Shown in pieces: positions 8,931 through 16,665 of a DNA stretch of 52,241 nt. Each line of letters begins with the position of its first letter. Position 1 is the first letter of the stretch. The DNA lies in contig CAYYJF010000008.1 in NCBI GenBank assembly GCA_964472175.1, forward strand, positions 1 through 52,241, in the 5' to 3' direction. The notes under the pieces were generated by a model. The model was not told the DNA's origin. It was given only the letters and a program-made list of their open reading frames with translations, and did no database searches. Source of the stretch: UBA8389 sp964472175. Its GTDB lineage: Bacteria > Bacteroidota > Bacteroidia > Bacteroidales > UBA1402. A program made the translations under genes and the position numbers.

Positions 8931-9681
8931 AACAAACATCCATCAAGTGATTCAAGTGCAGCAGTTGACCAAAAAATTTGGCGATTTTACTGCTGTGGAC
9001 GACATCTCGTTTGACGTCAAAAAAGGAGAAATATTTGGATTTCTTGGCGCAAATGGTGCCGGGAAAACAACAGCCATGCGCATGCTTTGTGGTTTGAGCA
9101 TTCCCACATCCGGACATGCACAAGTGGCTGGATTTGATGTGTCCAAACAATCAGAAATGGTCAAGAAAAGCATCGGATACATGAGCCAGAAATTTGCCCT
9201 CTATGAAGATCTGACCATCGCCGAAAACATACGCTTGTATGCAGGTATTTACGGTATCCCGGAAAAAAAGATTGATGAAAGAACAAAGGACATCCTGCAA
9301 AGGCTGGACATGCTTGACGAGCGCGAAACCTATGTTAAATTCCTGCCCTTGGGGAAAAAACAGAAATTGGCCTTCACCGTAGCCATTGTGCACGATCCGA
9401 ATATCGTGTTTTTGGATGAACCCACCGGTGGCGTTGATCCTGTTGCCAGAAGGCAATTTTGGGAACTTATTTACGACGCTTCAGACCGGGGAATCACGGT
9501 CTTCGTTACCACCCATTATATGGATGAAGCAGAATATTGTCATCGGGTATCCATCATGGTCGACGGCAAAATTGAAGCCCTAGATACGCCCAAAAACCTC
9601 AAAAGCCAATTTGGCGTCAAAACCATGGATGAAGTGTTTCAACATCTTGCCGGAAAGGCAGTTAGAAAAGATATCAAATGA
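8923..9681 (+). CDS. ABC transporter ATPase, YbhF C-half-like, with degenerate signature motif
   Basis: Second nucleotide-binding subunit, 252 residues. Walker A (GANGAGKTT), Q-loop (YMSQKFALY), Walker B (IVFLDEPTGGVDP) and H-loop (TTHYMDEAEYC) are all intact, but the ABC signature is LPLGKKQK instead of LSGGxxQ. This complements the first ATPase: a heterodimer would form one complete site (this Walker A/Q/H with the partner LSGGM) and one degenerate site. The second half of E. coli YbhF has the same LPLG-type signature in my memory of it. It overlaps both neighbours (8 and 4 bases), which favours equal synthesis of the two subunits. Confidence 0.93.
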   Translation: MSETNIHQVIQVQQLTKKFGDFTAVDDISFDVKKGEIFGFLGANGAGKTTAMRMLCGLSIPTSGHAQVAGFDVSKQSEMVKKSIGYMSQKFALYEDLTIAENIRLYAGIYGIPEKKIDERTKDILQRLDMLDERETYVKFLPLGKKQKLAFTVAIVHDPNIVFLDEPTGGVDPVARRQFWELIYDASDRGITVFVTTHYMDEAEYCHRVSIMVDGKIEALDTPKNLKSQFGVKTMDEVFQHLAGKAVRKDIK

Positions 9682-10835
9682 AAACCAGCCAACAGATTAA
9701 GCTGCATCATACGTACAAAAATGCTTCTTTGTTTATGGCCTTTGTACGAAAAGAATTCCACCATATTTTCAGGGATCACACCAGCATGCTCATTTTGTTG
9801 GTGATGCCCGTATTGATGTTGGTTTTGTTCGGCTATGCCCTGAATACGGAGGTTCGAAACTCCAAATTTGCTGTTTATGACCCCTCCAATGACGTTGCTA
9901 CCAATGACATTGTGGAACGTTTGCAATTGGACAATTACTTCAAACTGGTCAAACGATTGAACCATCCGGCAGACGTTCAACAGGTTTTCAATAGGGGAGA
10001 GGTCGCCATGGTGGTGGTATTCCCCGATCATTTCTATGAAAATCTGTCACATGAGGGTTCGGCTCAGATTCAGTTGATGGCCGATGGTTCTGACCCAAAT
10101 ACGGCTACCACCATCACCAATTATGCCGGCAACATCATTGCCAAATACGCCGCAGAAAAATTGGGTTCATCCGAAGCAATCAAACCCATGGTGATTCAAC
10201 CCAATGTGAAACTGCTGTACAACCCATCCCTAAAAGCCGCCTATAATTTTGTTCCTGGCGTGATGGGGATGATAATTTTGCTGATCTGTGCCATGATGAC
10301 TTCTGTTTCTATTACCCGTGAAAAAGAACGTGGCACCATGGAAGTCTTGTTGGTTTCACCCATGAAACCCATCTATGTCATCCTTTCCAAAACGGTGCCT
10401 TATTTTCTGCTTTCTGCTATCAACTTGCTGACCATTTTGCTCATTGCTGTATTTGTCATGGAAGTGCCCATTGTTGGAAGTCTGTCCTTGCTCATTATCC
10501 TGTCGTTGCTCTATATCTTCGTTTGTCTCTCGTTCGGTATACTCATCTCTTCCATCGTTCAAACACAACTGGCTGCCATGGTTATTTCTGCCATTGGCTT
10601 GATGATGCCTGTCATGATCTTATCCGGTATGATGTTTCCCATCGACAATATGCCCTGGATTTTGCAGCGGGTTTCTGACATCATTCCAGCAAAATGGTAC
10701 ATTCTGGCCACCAAAAAAATCATGATCAAGGGCTTGTCATGGGATGCCGTTTTGGTTGAACTTTCCGTGCTGACGGGTATGGCTGTGGTGTTGATTGCAA
10801 TCAGTTTGAAAAAATTTAAAAAAAGACTGGAATAG
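9678..10835 (+). CDS. ABC-2 type permease (YbhS-like)
   Basis: Inner-membrane subunit of the exporter, 385 residues. The ABC-2 layout is clear: one transmembrane helix near residues 33-53 (after FVRKEFHHIFRD), a large extracytoplasmic domain to about residue 190, then five hydrophobic segments. The intracellular coupling motif TREKERGTMEVLLVSPMKP (near 212-230) contacts the ATPases. It overlaps the ATPase gene by 4 bases, and the next permease starts on the base after its stop codon, so the two permeases probably form the membrane heterodimer. The substrate is unknown; the family includes drug and Na+/Li+ exporters. Confidence 0.93.
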   Translation: MKTSQQIKLHHTYKNASLFMAFVRKEFHHIFRDHTSMLILLVMPVLMLVLFGYALNTEVRNSKFAVYDPSNDVATNDIVERLQLDNYFKLVKRLNHPADVQQVFNRGEVAMVVVFPDHFYENLSHEGSAQIQLMADGSDPNTATTITNYAGNIIAKYAAEKLGSSEAIKPMVIQPNVKLLYNPSLKAAYNFVPGVMGMIILLICAMMTSVSITREKERGTMEVLLVSPMKPIYVILSKTVPYFLLSAINLLTILLIAVFVMEVPIVGSLSLLIILSLLYIFVCLSFGILISSIVQTQLAAMVISAIGLMMPVMILSGMMFPIDNMPWILQRVSDIIPAKWYILATKKIMIKGLSWDAVLVELSVLTGMAVVLIAISLKKFKKRLE

Positions 10836-11948
10836 ATGGTACTCAAATATTTGATAGAAAAAGAATTCAAACAGTTTCTGAGAAACGCACTGTTGCCCAA
10901 ATTTGTATTTGTGTTTCCCTTTGTCATGCTCGGATTGTTGCCTTTGGCGGCCAATTTTGAAGTCAAGGATGTCCATATCAGTATCGTTGACAACAGCCAT
11001 TCTGTCTATTCTAACCGCCTGATTCAGAAAATTGAAGCCTCAGATGTGTTTCAGATTCAACAATCCGCCACTGATTTCAAACAAGCCCTTTTAGAGGTCG
11101 AACAGAATAGAAGTCAGGTGATTCTGGAAATACCCGCCACCTTTGAGGCAGACTTGTTTCGTACACATTCTGCCGATGTGCATGTGTCCTCCGATGCGGT
11201 GAATGCAATCAAAGGTGCCTTTTCATCGGCCTACTTACTGGGATTGATTGCAGAATTCAATACAGAAATAAGGTCTGAATTACATCCCCAAATGACTCGC
11301 GCATTTCCGGGTATTGATGTGACCACACTGTTTATGTTCAATCCCAAATTGACCTATGTGTATGCCATGGTGCCCGCCATCATGGTGATGTTGATTTCCA
11401 TCATCTGTGGTTTTTTGCCTGCTTTCAATATTGTCATGGAAAAAGAAAAAGGCACCATGGAGCAAATGAATGTAACCCCGGTTAAAAAATTTGATTTGAT
11501 TTTATCTAAGCTCATTCCATATTGGGTGACCGGATTTATCATCCTGAATATTTGTTTTTTGGTAGCATGGATGTTTTATGGCATGTGGCCGCAGGGCTCA
11601 ATCTGGACCATCTATTTGTTCGAATCCATCTATGTCCTGGCCATGTCTGGTTTTGGATTGGTTGTTTCAAACTACTCAAAAACGCTTCAACAGGCCATGT
11701 TTCTGGTATTCTTTTTTGTCATTACGTTTATTTTCCTCGGTGGTCTGTACACTCCGGTAGACAACATGCCGACTTGGGCCAAATGGATCAGTTTGTTTGA
11801 TCCCATCAAATACTTTGTCGCTGTGATGCGTTTGATCTATTTGAAAGGAAGCAGTCTGGGGGATATGTTGCCTCAATTTGCTGCAATATCAGCTTTTGCC
11901 ATTGTTTTGAATGCATGGGCCATTGTGAGTTATAAGAAAAAACAATGA
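10836..11948 (+). CDS. ABC-2 type permease (YbhR-like)
   Basis: Second membrane subunit, 370 residues, with the same layout as its neighbour: first helix after EFKQFLRNALLPK, a periplasmic domain, then five membrane segments. The coupling motif is MEKEKGTMEQMNVTPVKK, parallel to the one in the first permease. The start is immediately after the previous stop, with no spacer. It is the last gene of the operon. A hairpin begins within its stop codon (11947-11982), although the better T-run of that hairpin serves the opposite strand. Confidence 0.93.
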   Translation: MVLKYLIEKEFKQFLRNALLPKFVFVFPFVMLGLLPLAANFEVKDVHISIVDNSHSVYSNRLIQKIEASDVFQIQQSATDFKQALLEVEQNRSQVILEIPATFEADLFRTHSADVHVSSDAVNAIKGAFSSAYLLGLIAEFNTEIRSELHPQMTRAFPGIDVTTLFMFNPKLTYVYAMVPAIMVMLISIICGFLPAFNIVMEKEKGTMEQMNVTPVKKFDLILSKLIPYWVTGFIILNICFLVAWMFYGMWPQGSIWTIYLFESIYVLAMSGFGLVVSNYSKTLQQAMFLVFFFVITFIFLGGLYTPVDNMPTWAKWISLFDPIKYFVAVMRLIYLKGSSLGDMLPQFAAISAFAIVLNAWAIVSYKKKQ

Positions 11949-11982
11949 GGGCATTTACCGGTCTTGCCCAATAAATGCCCTC
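11947..11982 (-). terminator. Hairpin terminator shared by the efflux operon and the outer-membrane protein gene
   Basis: GAGGGCATTTA (11947-11957) pairs perfectly with TAAATGCCCTC (11972-11982), an 11-bp stem. On the - strand it is followed by ATTGTTTTTTC, so it is a good intrinsic terminator for the barrel gene reading leftward. On the + strand the T-run is poor, so it may be less efficient for the efflux operon. It overlaps the last permease stop codon. Confidence 0.75.
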
Positions 11983-12011
11983 TATAAATCAAGGAGTGGT
12001 AAGTCGTTGAA

Positions 12012-15000
12012 TTAGAAACCGCCACGGCCACCGCCGCCGCCCATGCCGCCGCCGAAGCCGCCGCCGCCCATGCCACCACGGCCACCGCCGCCACCAAAAC
12101 CCCCTCCGCCAAACAATCCACCACCGCCGAAATTGCGGATGTTGTAGGTCAAGCTAACGATGAAGTAAGAGGTAATCATGTTGGAGCGACTCAAGGTACG
12201 AGATGCATCGCTAATCGATTCATTGATGTTCTGTCTTTGTTGCAAAATGTCATTCAATTGAACCGTCAATACGGCTTTNNNNNNNNNNNNNNNNNNNNNN
12301 NNNNNNNNNNNNNNNNNNNNNNNNNNNNNNNNNNNNNNNNNNNNNNNNNNNNNNNNNNNNNNNNNNNNNNNNNNNNNNTGATGTTCTGTCTTTGTTGCAA
12401 AATGTCATTCAATTGAACCGTCAATACGGCTTTTCTGTTGAAAATAGGTTTTGTAAAGACTGCGTTCCAAACCAATTCATCTTTTGAGAAACTGGAGTAT
12501 CCGGAACGTGTGACATAACTGAAATCGTTCGAAATGTCAATGCTGTAGGGCAAGTTCAATGTAACATTTCCACTTGTCGTGTACACAAATGTTTCAGTGA
12601 CCCTATTGTTGTTGATGGTGTTTCTGGAATTGTTGTATTGAATGCCACCGTTGATAGATGCTTCCAGATAGTCACTCATGATACCCAATCTTAGCGTTTC
12701 ATTGATATTGTAGCTTTTTGATAAGTTGAGTTTTCCCAGTCTTAAATTACCGTCAGGCATATAAACGAATGCATTTCTGCTTCTGTCCTGATAAGCAACA
12801 CCTTCTGTGTAACGCCCATTTAAGGTGTTAGTCACGCGTAAGACCCCTTTGAAAAATTGAGTGTTGTAATTTGTGTTTAAACTCATATTAAATGGCTTTC
12901 TTGGAGCATTGACCGTTTGACTGTATTGTTTACCGTCTACGTCAAAAATGCTGTTCCGAATCAAGGCATCCTTCGTTACAGAACCGCTCACTGTTGCGGA
13001 AATATTTGTGTAAGTTGCCTGAATGTATTTGTTGAAAGTCAACGAGAAATTGTGTGCAAAGGAGGGATTCAATGAGGGGTTACCAATGGTTTCGTTGGTC
13101 AAACTTTGAGATTTTACCGGTTGCATCTGATCAACAGAAGGTTGGCTTGTACGACCATTATAGCTCAATGAAAAATAACTTTGACGGGCAAACGTGAATC
13201 TAAAATTGGCAGTCGGGGCAAAATTGATGACTTCATTGTTTCTTTCGAGGGTATCACCATCCAAATAGTAGGTGCTGCTGTAGGTTTGAGAAGGCAAGAC
13301 ACTCATTCCAATCGTAAAGTTTGCGCTTCTACCCTCAGTCTGACTCTGAATTGTACGTCTGTATCTTACCTCAAAAGTTTCACTATAATACTTGTTGTTG
13401 AATAGATTGCTGTAGGAAGAGTCAATTTCATTGAATTTTCCATCTCCGTCCAGGTCATTGTATTGGTATCTGTCTGAATTTCTGTTGTTCATGGAGGCAT
13501 TTGCCGATATTTCCAACATGTTTTGCAAATCCCATAAGGGTTCTACAAATGAAGCTCTGATGTTGGCAGTATAATTCTCATTTTCATTCAATGTGCGTTT
13601 ATGAATGACAGTGTCTCCTGTAATCGCTCTGGTTCTTTTACTGTATTGTTGACCTTTGTCATTGCTGTTGTCAACAGATCCCCTCAGGTTGATGGTGAAA
13701 TTACGACCACGTTTTTCTGTGGATTTTTTGTTGTAGATCAGCGTCAAACCACCATTGGTAACTAAGCTCGAATTTCTGCTCGTTTGTTCATTATCACTGA
13801 TAATTCTTTTGTCTACATCCAAAAATTCATTGAATTCTTCTTGTAAGCTCTTACTTTCGGATTCGGAAAAACTTTTATTCAAAGTAACACTGGGTTGTAC
13901 AACCAGGGTTGACAAGGAGTCAATGATCCATTCTACTTCTGCAGTCAAACTGCCTGAATAGTTTTCGCGCGTTGATTCGGAATGAGAAGTATTGAAAATC
14001 GTCAAAGAATCCTGATAATTTTCACGTTCGCTGTCCGAGATGGAGAGGCTGTGATTGCGGTTCATGCGTACATTTCCACCCACTTTCAAGCTATCTGTTA
14101 TTTCGATGTTTGAATTTGCACCGATGTTGTAGGTTTTGGTTTCTCCACCACCGCCACCACCGGTCATTCCGCCACGGCCACCACCGCTTCGAACAGCGTT
14201 GACATTGTTGGTGCTGAAGTTGACGTTGGTCATGGCTTTGGTGCCATTCATGATGTTGGCAGTTCCATTTAAGGTATATCTGAATTTTTCATCTCTGTCC
14301 AAACCGGCACCACCTCCAAGATTTCCGAAAATACCGTTTCTTCTGTTTTCTTTCAGTTTTAAATTGATGATACGTTCTGTATTTTCATCTTCAAAGCCTG
14401 TCAATTGTGCCATGTCAGATTTTTGGTCGTACACTTGTACTTTATCAACCATATCCGCTGTAATGTTTTGTGTGGCCATCTGTACGTCACCGGTAAAGAA
14501 TTTTTTACCATCAACACGTATTTGTTTGATTTCCTGCCCATTAACAGTGACATTGCCATCTGTGTCAACCCATACACCGGGAAGCTTTTTCAACAAATCT
14601 TCCACCGTTGCATTCTCTGTCAGTTTAAATGCTGCCGGATTGTATTCTGTCGTATCACCCCTGATTTCCATTTCTACAGCACGACCGTTTACAACAACGG
14701 GTTGAAGTGAGTTTTCCTTTTGAGATAAATAGATATTTTTCAAGATGATATTTCTACCGGCCATCGTGAATCGTTGATTGGCGATTTCATATCCAAGGTA
14801 GCGTATTTGAACGATGTAATTACCGTCTTTAATTTTGGTCAAATTATATACCCCTTTTTCATTGGTTAATCCACCAACGACCAGTGTTGAGTCTTTTGCG
14901 TTAAGCAGCCTGATGCTTGCTGCTTCAACAAGACTTTCATCTGCTTTAAGGAGCACTTTCCCTTGTACGGAATTCTGAGCAAAAGCTCCAATACTGAGTG

Positions 15001-15034
15001 TAGCAAACAATAGAATTGCCAAATACTTTTTCAT
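12012..15034 (-). CDS. PF14905-like outer-membrane beta-barrel protein with glycine-rich tail, interrupted by assembly gap
   Basis: TonB-receptor-like outer-membrane protein. It has a signal peptide (MKKYLAILLFATLSIGAFAQ), a carboxypeptidase-regulatory-like domain (about 22-105), a plug-like region containing LLKKLPGVWVDTDGNVTVNG, then a long barrel. A Gly-rich insert lies near residues 280-297. The last strand (ITSYFIVSLTYNIRNF) is followed by about 37 residues made almost only of Gly, with Arg, Met, Phe and a terminal Phe. The 100-N gap breaks the frame, but 55 bases are repeated on both sides; removing one copy plus the gap (155 bases) restores one 955-residue frame. No TonB or SusD partner is next to it, so the ligand is unknown. 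Confidence 0.85.
12224..12433. other. Scaffold gap with identical 55-base flanks (assembly artefact)
   Basis: Bases 12279-12378 are N. Bases 12224-12278 and 12379-12433 are identical over 55 bases and end exactly at the gap. This is what two contigs sharing an overlap of one k-mer (k = 55) look like when a scaffolder joins them with a fixed 100-N spacer. Collapsing the overlap rejoins the reading frame of the barrel gene without loss, which strongly supports an artefact rather than a real duplication. Confidence 0.9.
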
Positions 15035-15450
15035 AAATGAATGTTGTATGGTTTTTTTGTAACGGTTTGATGTAAGAGTGCTGAAATGGTTTAACCTTGA
15101 GTGGGCAAAAGTCTGAAATATCGGACAAAGGAGGAAAATTTATCGGTAAACATCATATAGTTTGGTGTCAGATTATTCAAAGTGTGAATAATATCATGTA
15201 CACCTTAATTATATAGAGCCATCGTGAAAAGAGTTGGGTGAATAAGATGGATTCAAATCATGCAACTTGAGGCTATAAATATACTAGGACATCGAATTGC
15301 TTGAATGGTTTAATGGTTTTGTATAATAATTCGCTTTGTACTATAAAATGCAAAAATATGTTGTATAACATAATGTATATGGATATCACACTGCAAATAA
15401 GGGTTAATTTTACACGCATTTCTAAAATCACTTCCTTAAACCTGGAAAAT
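15035..15450. promoter_or_regulatory. Divergent control region of the barrel gene and the arabinose locus
   Basis: A 416-base AT-rich region without a credible gene. It contains an inverted repeat with perfect 8-base arms (ATTATTCA, 15172-15179; TGAATAAT, 15185-15192), nested in a wider GGTGT/ACACC pair (15164-15168, 15200-15204), and a second repeat TATGTT-N4-AACATA (15357-15372). An imperfect symmetry also spans about 15317-15348. Either repeat could be the AraR operator; I cannot match them to a known AraR motif from memory. TAATTTTA near 15413 is one base from the -7 consensus and would give a leader of about 25-30 bases for the lipoprotein mutarotase gene. Confidence 0.5.
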
Positions 15451-16623
15451 ATGAAAAAACAATTCCTAGTAACTTTGTTTTCAGCAGCTTTGCTGTTATC
15501 AAGCTGCTCGACATCGACCTTGACCAAGTCTGGTTTGGATCCAAAAAACTTCCAAACTGAAATCGATGGCAAGAAAAATGATTTGTATATTTTAAGCAAC
15601 AAAAACGGCATGGAAGTTTGCATGACAAACTATGGTGCACGTATTGTTTCCATTTGGGTACCCGACAAAGACGGCAATTTTGGTGATGTTGTCCTCGGTT
15701 TCGATTCCATCGGAGGTTACTTGATGGAGAATCACAAAACAGACTTCGGTGCTTTCATCGGACGTTATGGCAACCGCATCAACAAAGGTAAATTTTCTTT
15801 GGACGGTGTAGATTATCAATTGTCAACCAACAATTTTGGTCACAGTCTGCATGGAGGTGAAATTGGTTTCCAATACCGCATGTTTGACATTGAAAAATTA
15901 AATGACAGCACTTTGGTGGCTTCTTATGTTTCTGCTGATGGCGAAATGGGTTTCCCCGGTACGCTCACCTGCAAAGCAACTTATACTTTGACTTCAGACA
16001 ATGCCATTGACATTCAATATGAAGCAACAACAGACAAACCAACCATTGTCAACTTAACCAACCATTCTTATTTCAATTTGACCGGTACACCGGACAGCAC
16101 CATTTTGAACCACATGATGATGGTGAACGCCGACGGTTTCACGCCTGTGGATACCACCTACATGACCACAGGTGCCATTGACCCGGTTGAAAATACACCG
16201 ATGGATTTCCGCAAACCAACCCGCATTGGCGATCGCATTGACAATTTTGACTTTGTTCAATTGAAAAATGGCAATGGTTACGACCACAACTGGGTTTTGA
16301 ATACCAAAACAGTGACTGAATTGGCAGCAAAAGTATGTGATCCCGTCAGTGGAAGAATGATGGAAGTTTATACCAATGAACCTGGCATTCAAGTGTATAC
16401 AGGTAATTTTCTGGATGGCACTTTGACCGGTAAAAAAGGCATTGTGTACAAACAAAGAACAGGTATTTGCCTGGAAACACAACATGCTCCTGACAGCCCC
16501 AACAAAGCTGCATGGCCTTCTGTCGTCCTTAGACCGGGCGAAACCTACAAGAGCCAATGCATCTACAAATTTTCTATTTGCTCCGAAAAATGTACTGAAG
16601 CAGCTGCTTGTTGCGAAAAGTAA
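15451..16623 (+). CDS. galM: Aldose 1-epimerase, exported lipoprotein form
   Basis: A 390-residue mutarotase paralogue of the protein at 3825-4868. The chosen ATG gives a lipoprotein signal (MKKQFLVTLFSAALLLSSCS, lipobox LSSC, Cys at residue 19), so the enzyme probably sits in the periplasm or on the outer membrane; the frame is open to 15301 but that extension would bury the signal. Catalytic regions are present: HSLHGGEIGFQ, TNHSYFNLTG, PGIQVYTGNFLDG and LETQHAPDSPNKA. The C-terminus has an unusual tail with five Cys in about 20 residues (CIYKFSICSEKC, then CC four residues from the end). As first gene of the ara locus it would equilibrate arabinose anomers before uptake. Confidence 0.92.
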   Translation: MKKQFLVTLFSAALLLSSCSTSTLTKSGLDPKNFQTEIDGKKNDLYILSNKNGMEVCMTNYGARIVSIWVPDKDGNFGDVVLGFDSIGGYLMENHKTDFGAFIGRYGNRINKGKFSLDGVDYQLSTNNFGHSLHGGEIGFQYRMFDIEKLNDSTLVASYVSADGEMGFPGTLTCKATYTLTSDNAIDIQYEATTDKPTIVNLTNHSYFNLTGTPDSTILNHMMMVNADGFTPVDTTYMTTGAIDPVENTPMDFRKPTRIGDRIDNFDFVQLKNGNGYDHNWVLNTKTVTELAAKVCDPVSGRMMEVYTNEPGIQVYTGNFLDGTLTGKKGIVYKQRTGICLETQHAPDSPNKAAWPSVVLRPGETYKSQCIYKFSICSEKCTEAAACCEK

Positions 16624-16665
16624 ATCAGTTGAAACCTATTTTACCTAATCTATAATTATTAATTT

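Noticed and set aside
5211..11948. Efflux operon as a horizontally acquired resistance island
   Set aside because: No integrase, transposase, repeats or clear composition change at its edges; codon use looks like that of its neighbours.
12015..12122. GC-rich GCC/CCA repeats that look like a microsatellite or CRISPR-like array
   Set aside because: They are glycine codons of the barrel tail read on the other strand, have no spacer structure and vary by codon.
12224..12433. 55-base direct repeat as a mobile-element target or att site
   Set aside because: It lies exactly at the edges of the N-gap, and collapsing it restores the reading frame, so it is a contig overlap.
14136..14705. 189-residue + strand ORF rich in Pro, antisense to the barrel gene
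   Set aside because: It is the reverse complement of glycine-rich and barrel codons. It has no domain and no promoter, and the - strand protein explains the sequence.
15301..15450. 50-residue N-terminal extension of the lipoprotein mutarotase
   Set aside because: It would bury the lipoprotein signal peptide and runs through the promoter region.
16054..16557. 167-residue antisense ORF across the lipoprotein mutarotase
   Set aside because: His-rich product with no known domain; it arises from the codon use of galM, and the sense frame is certain.
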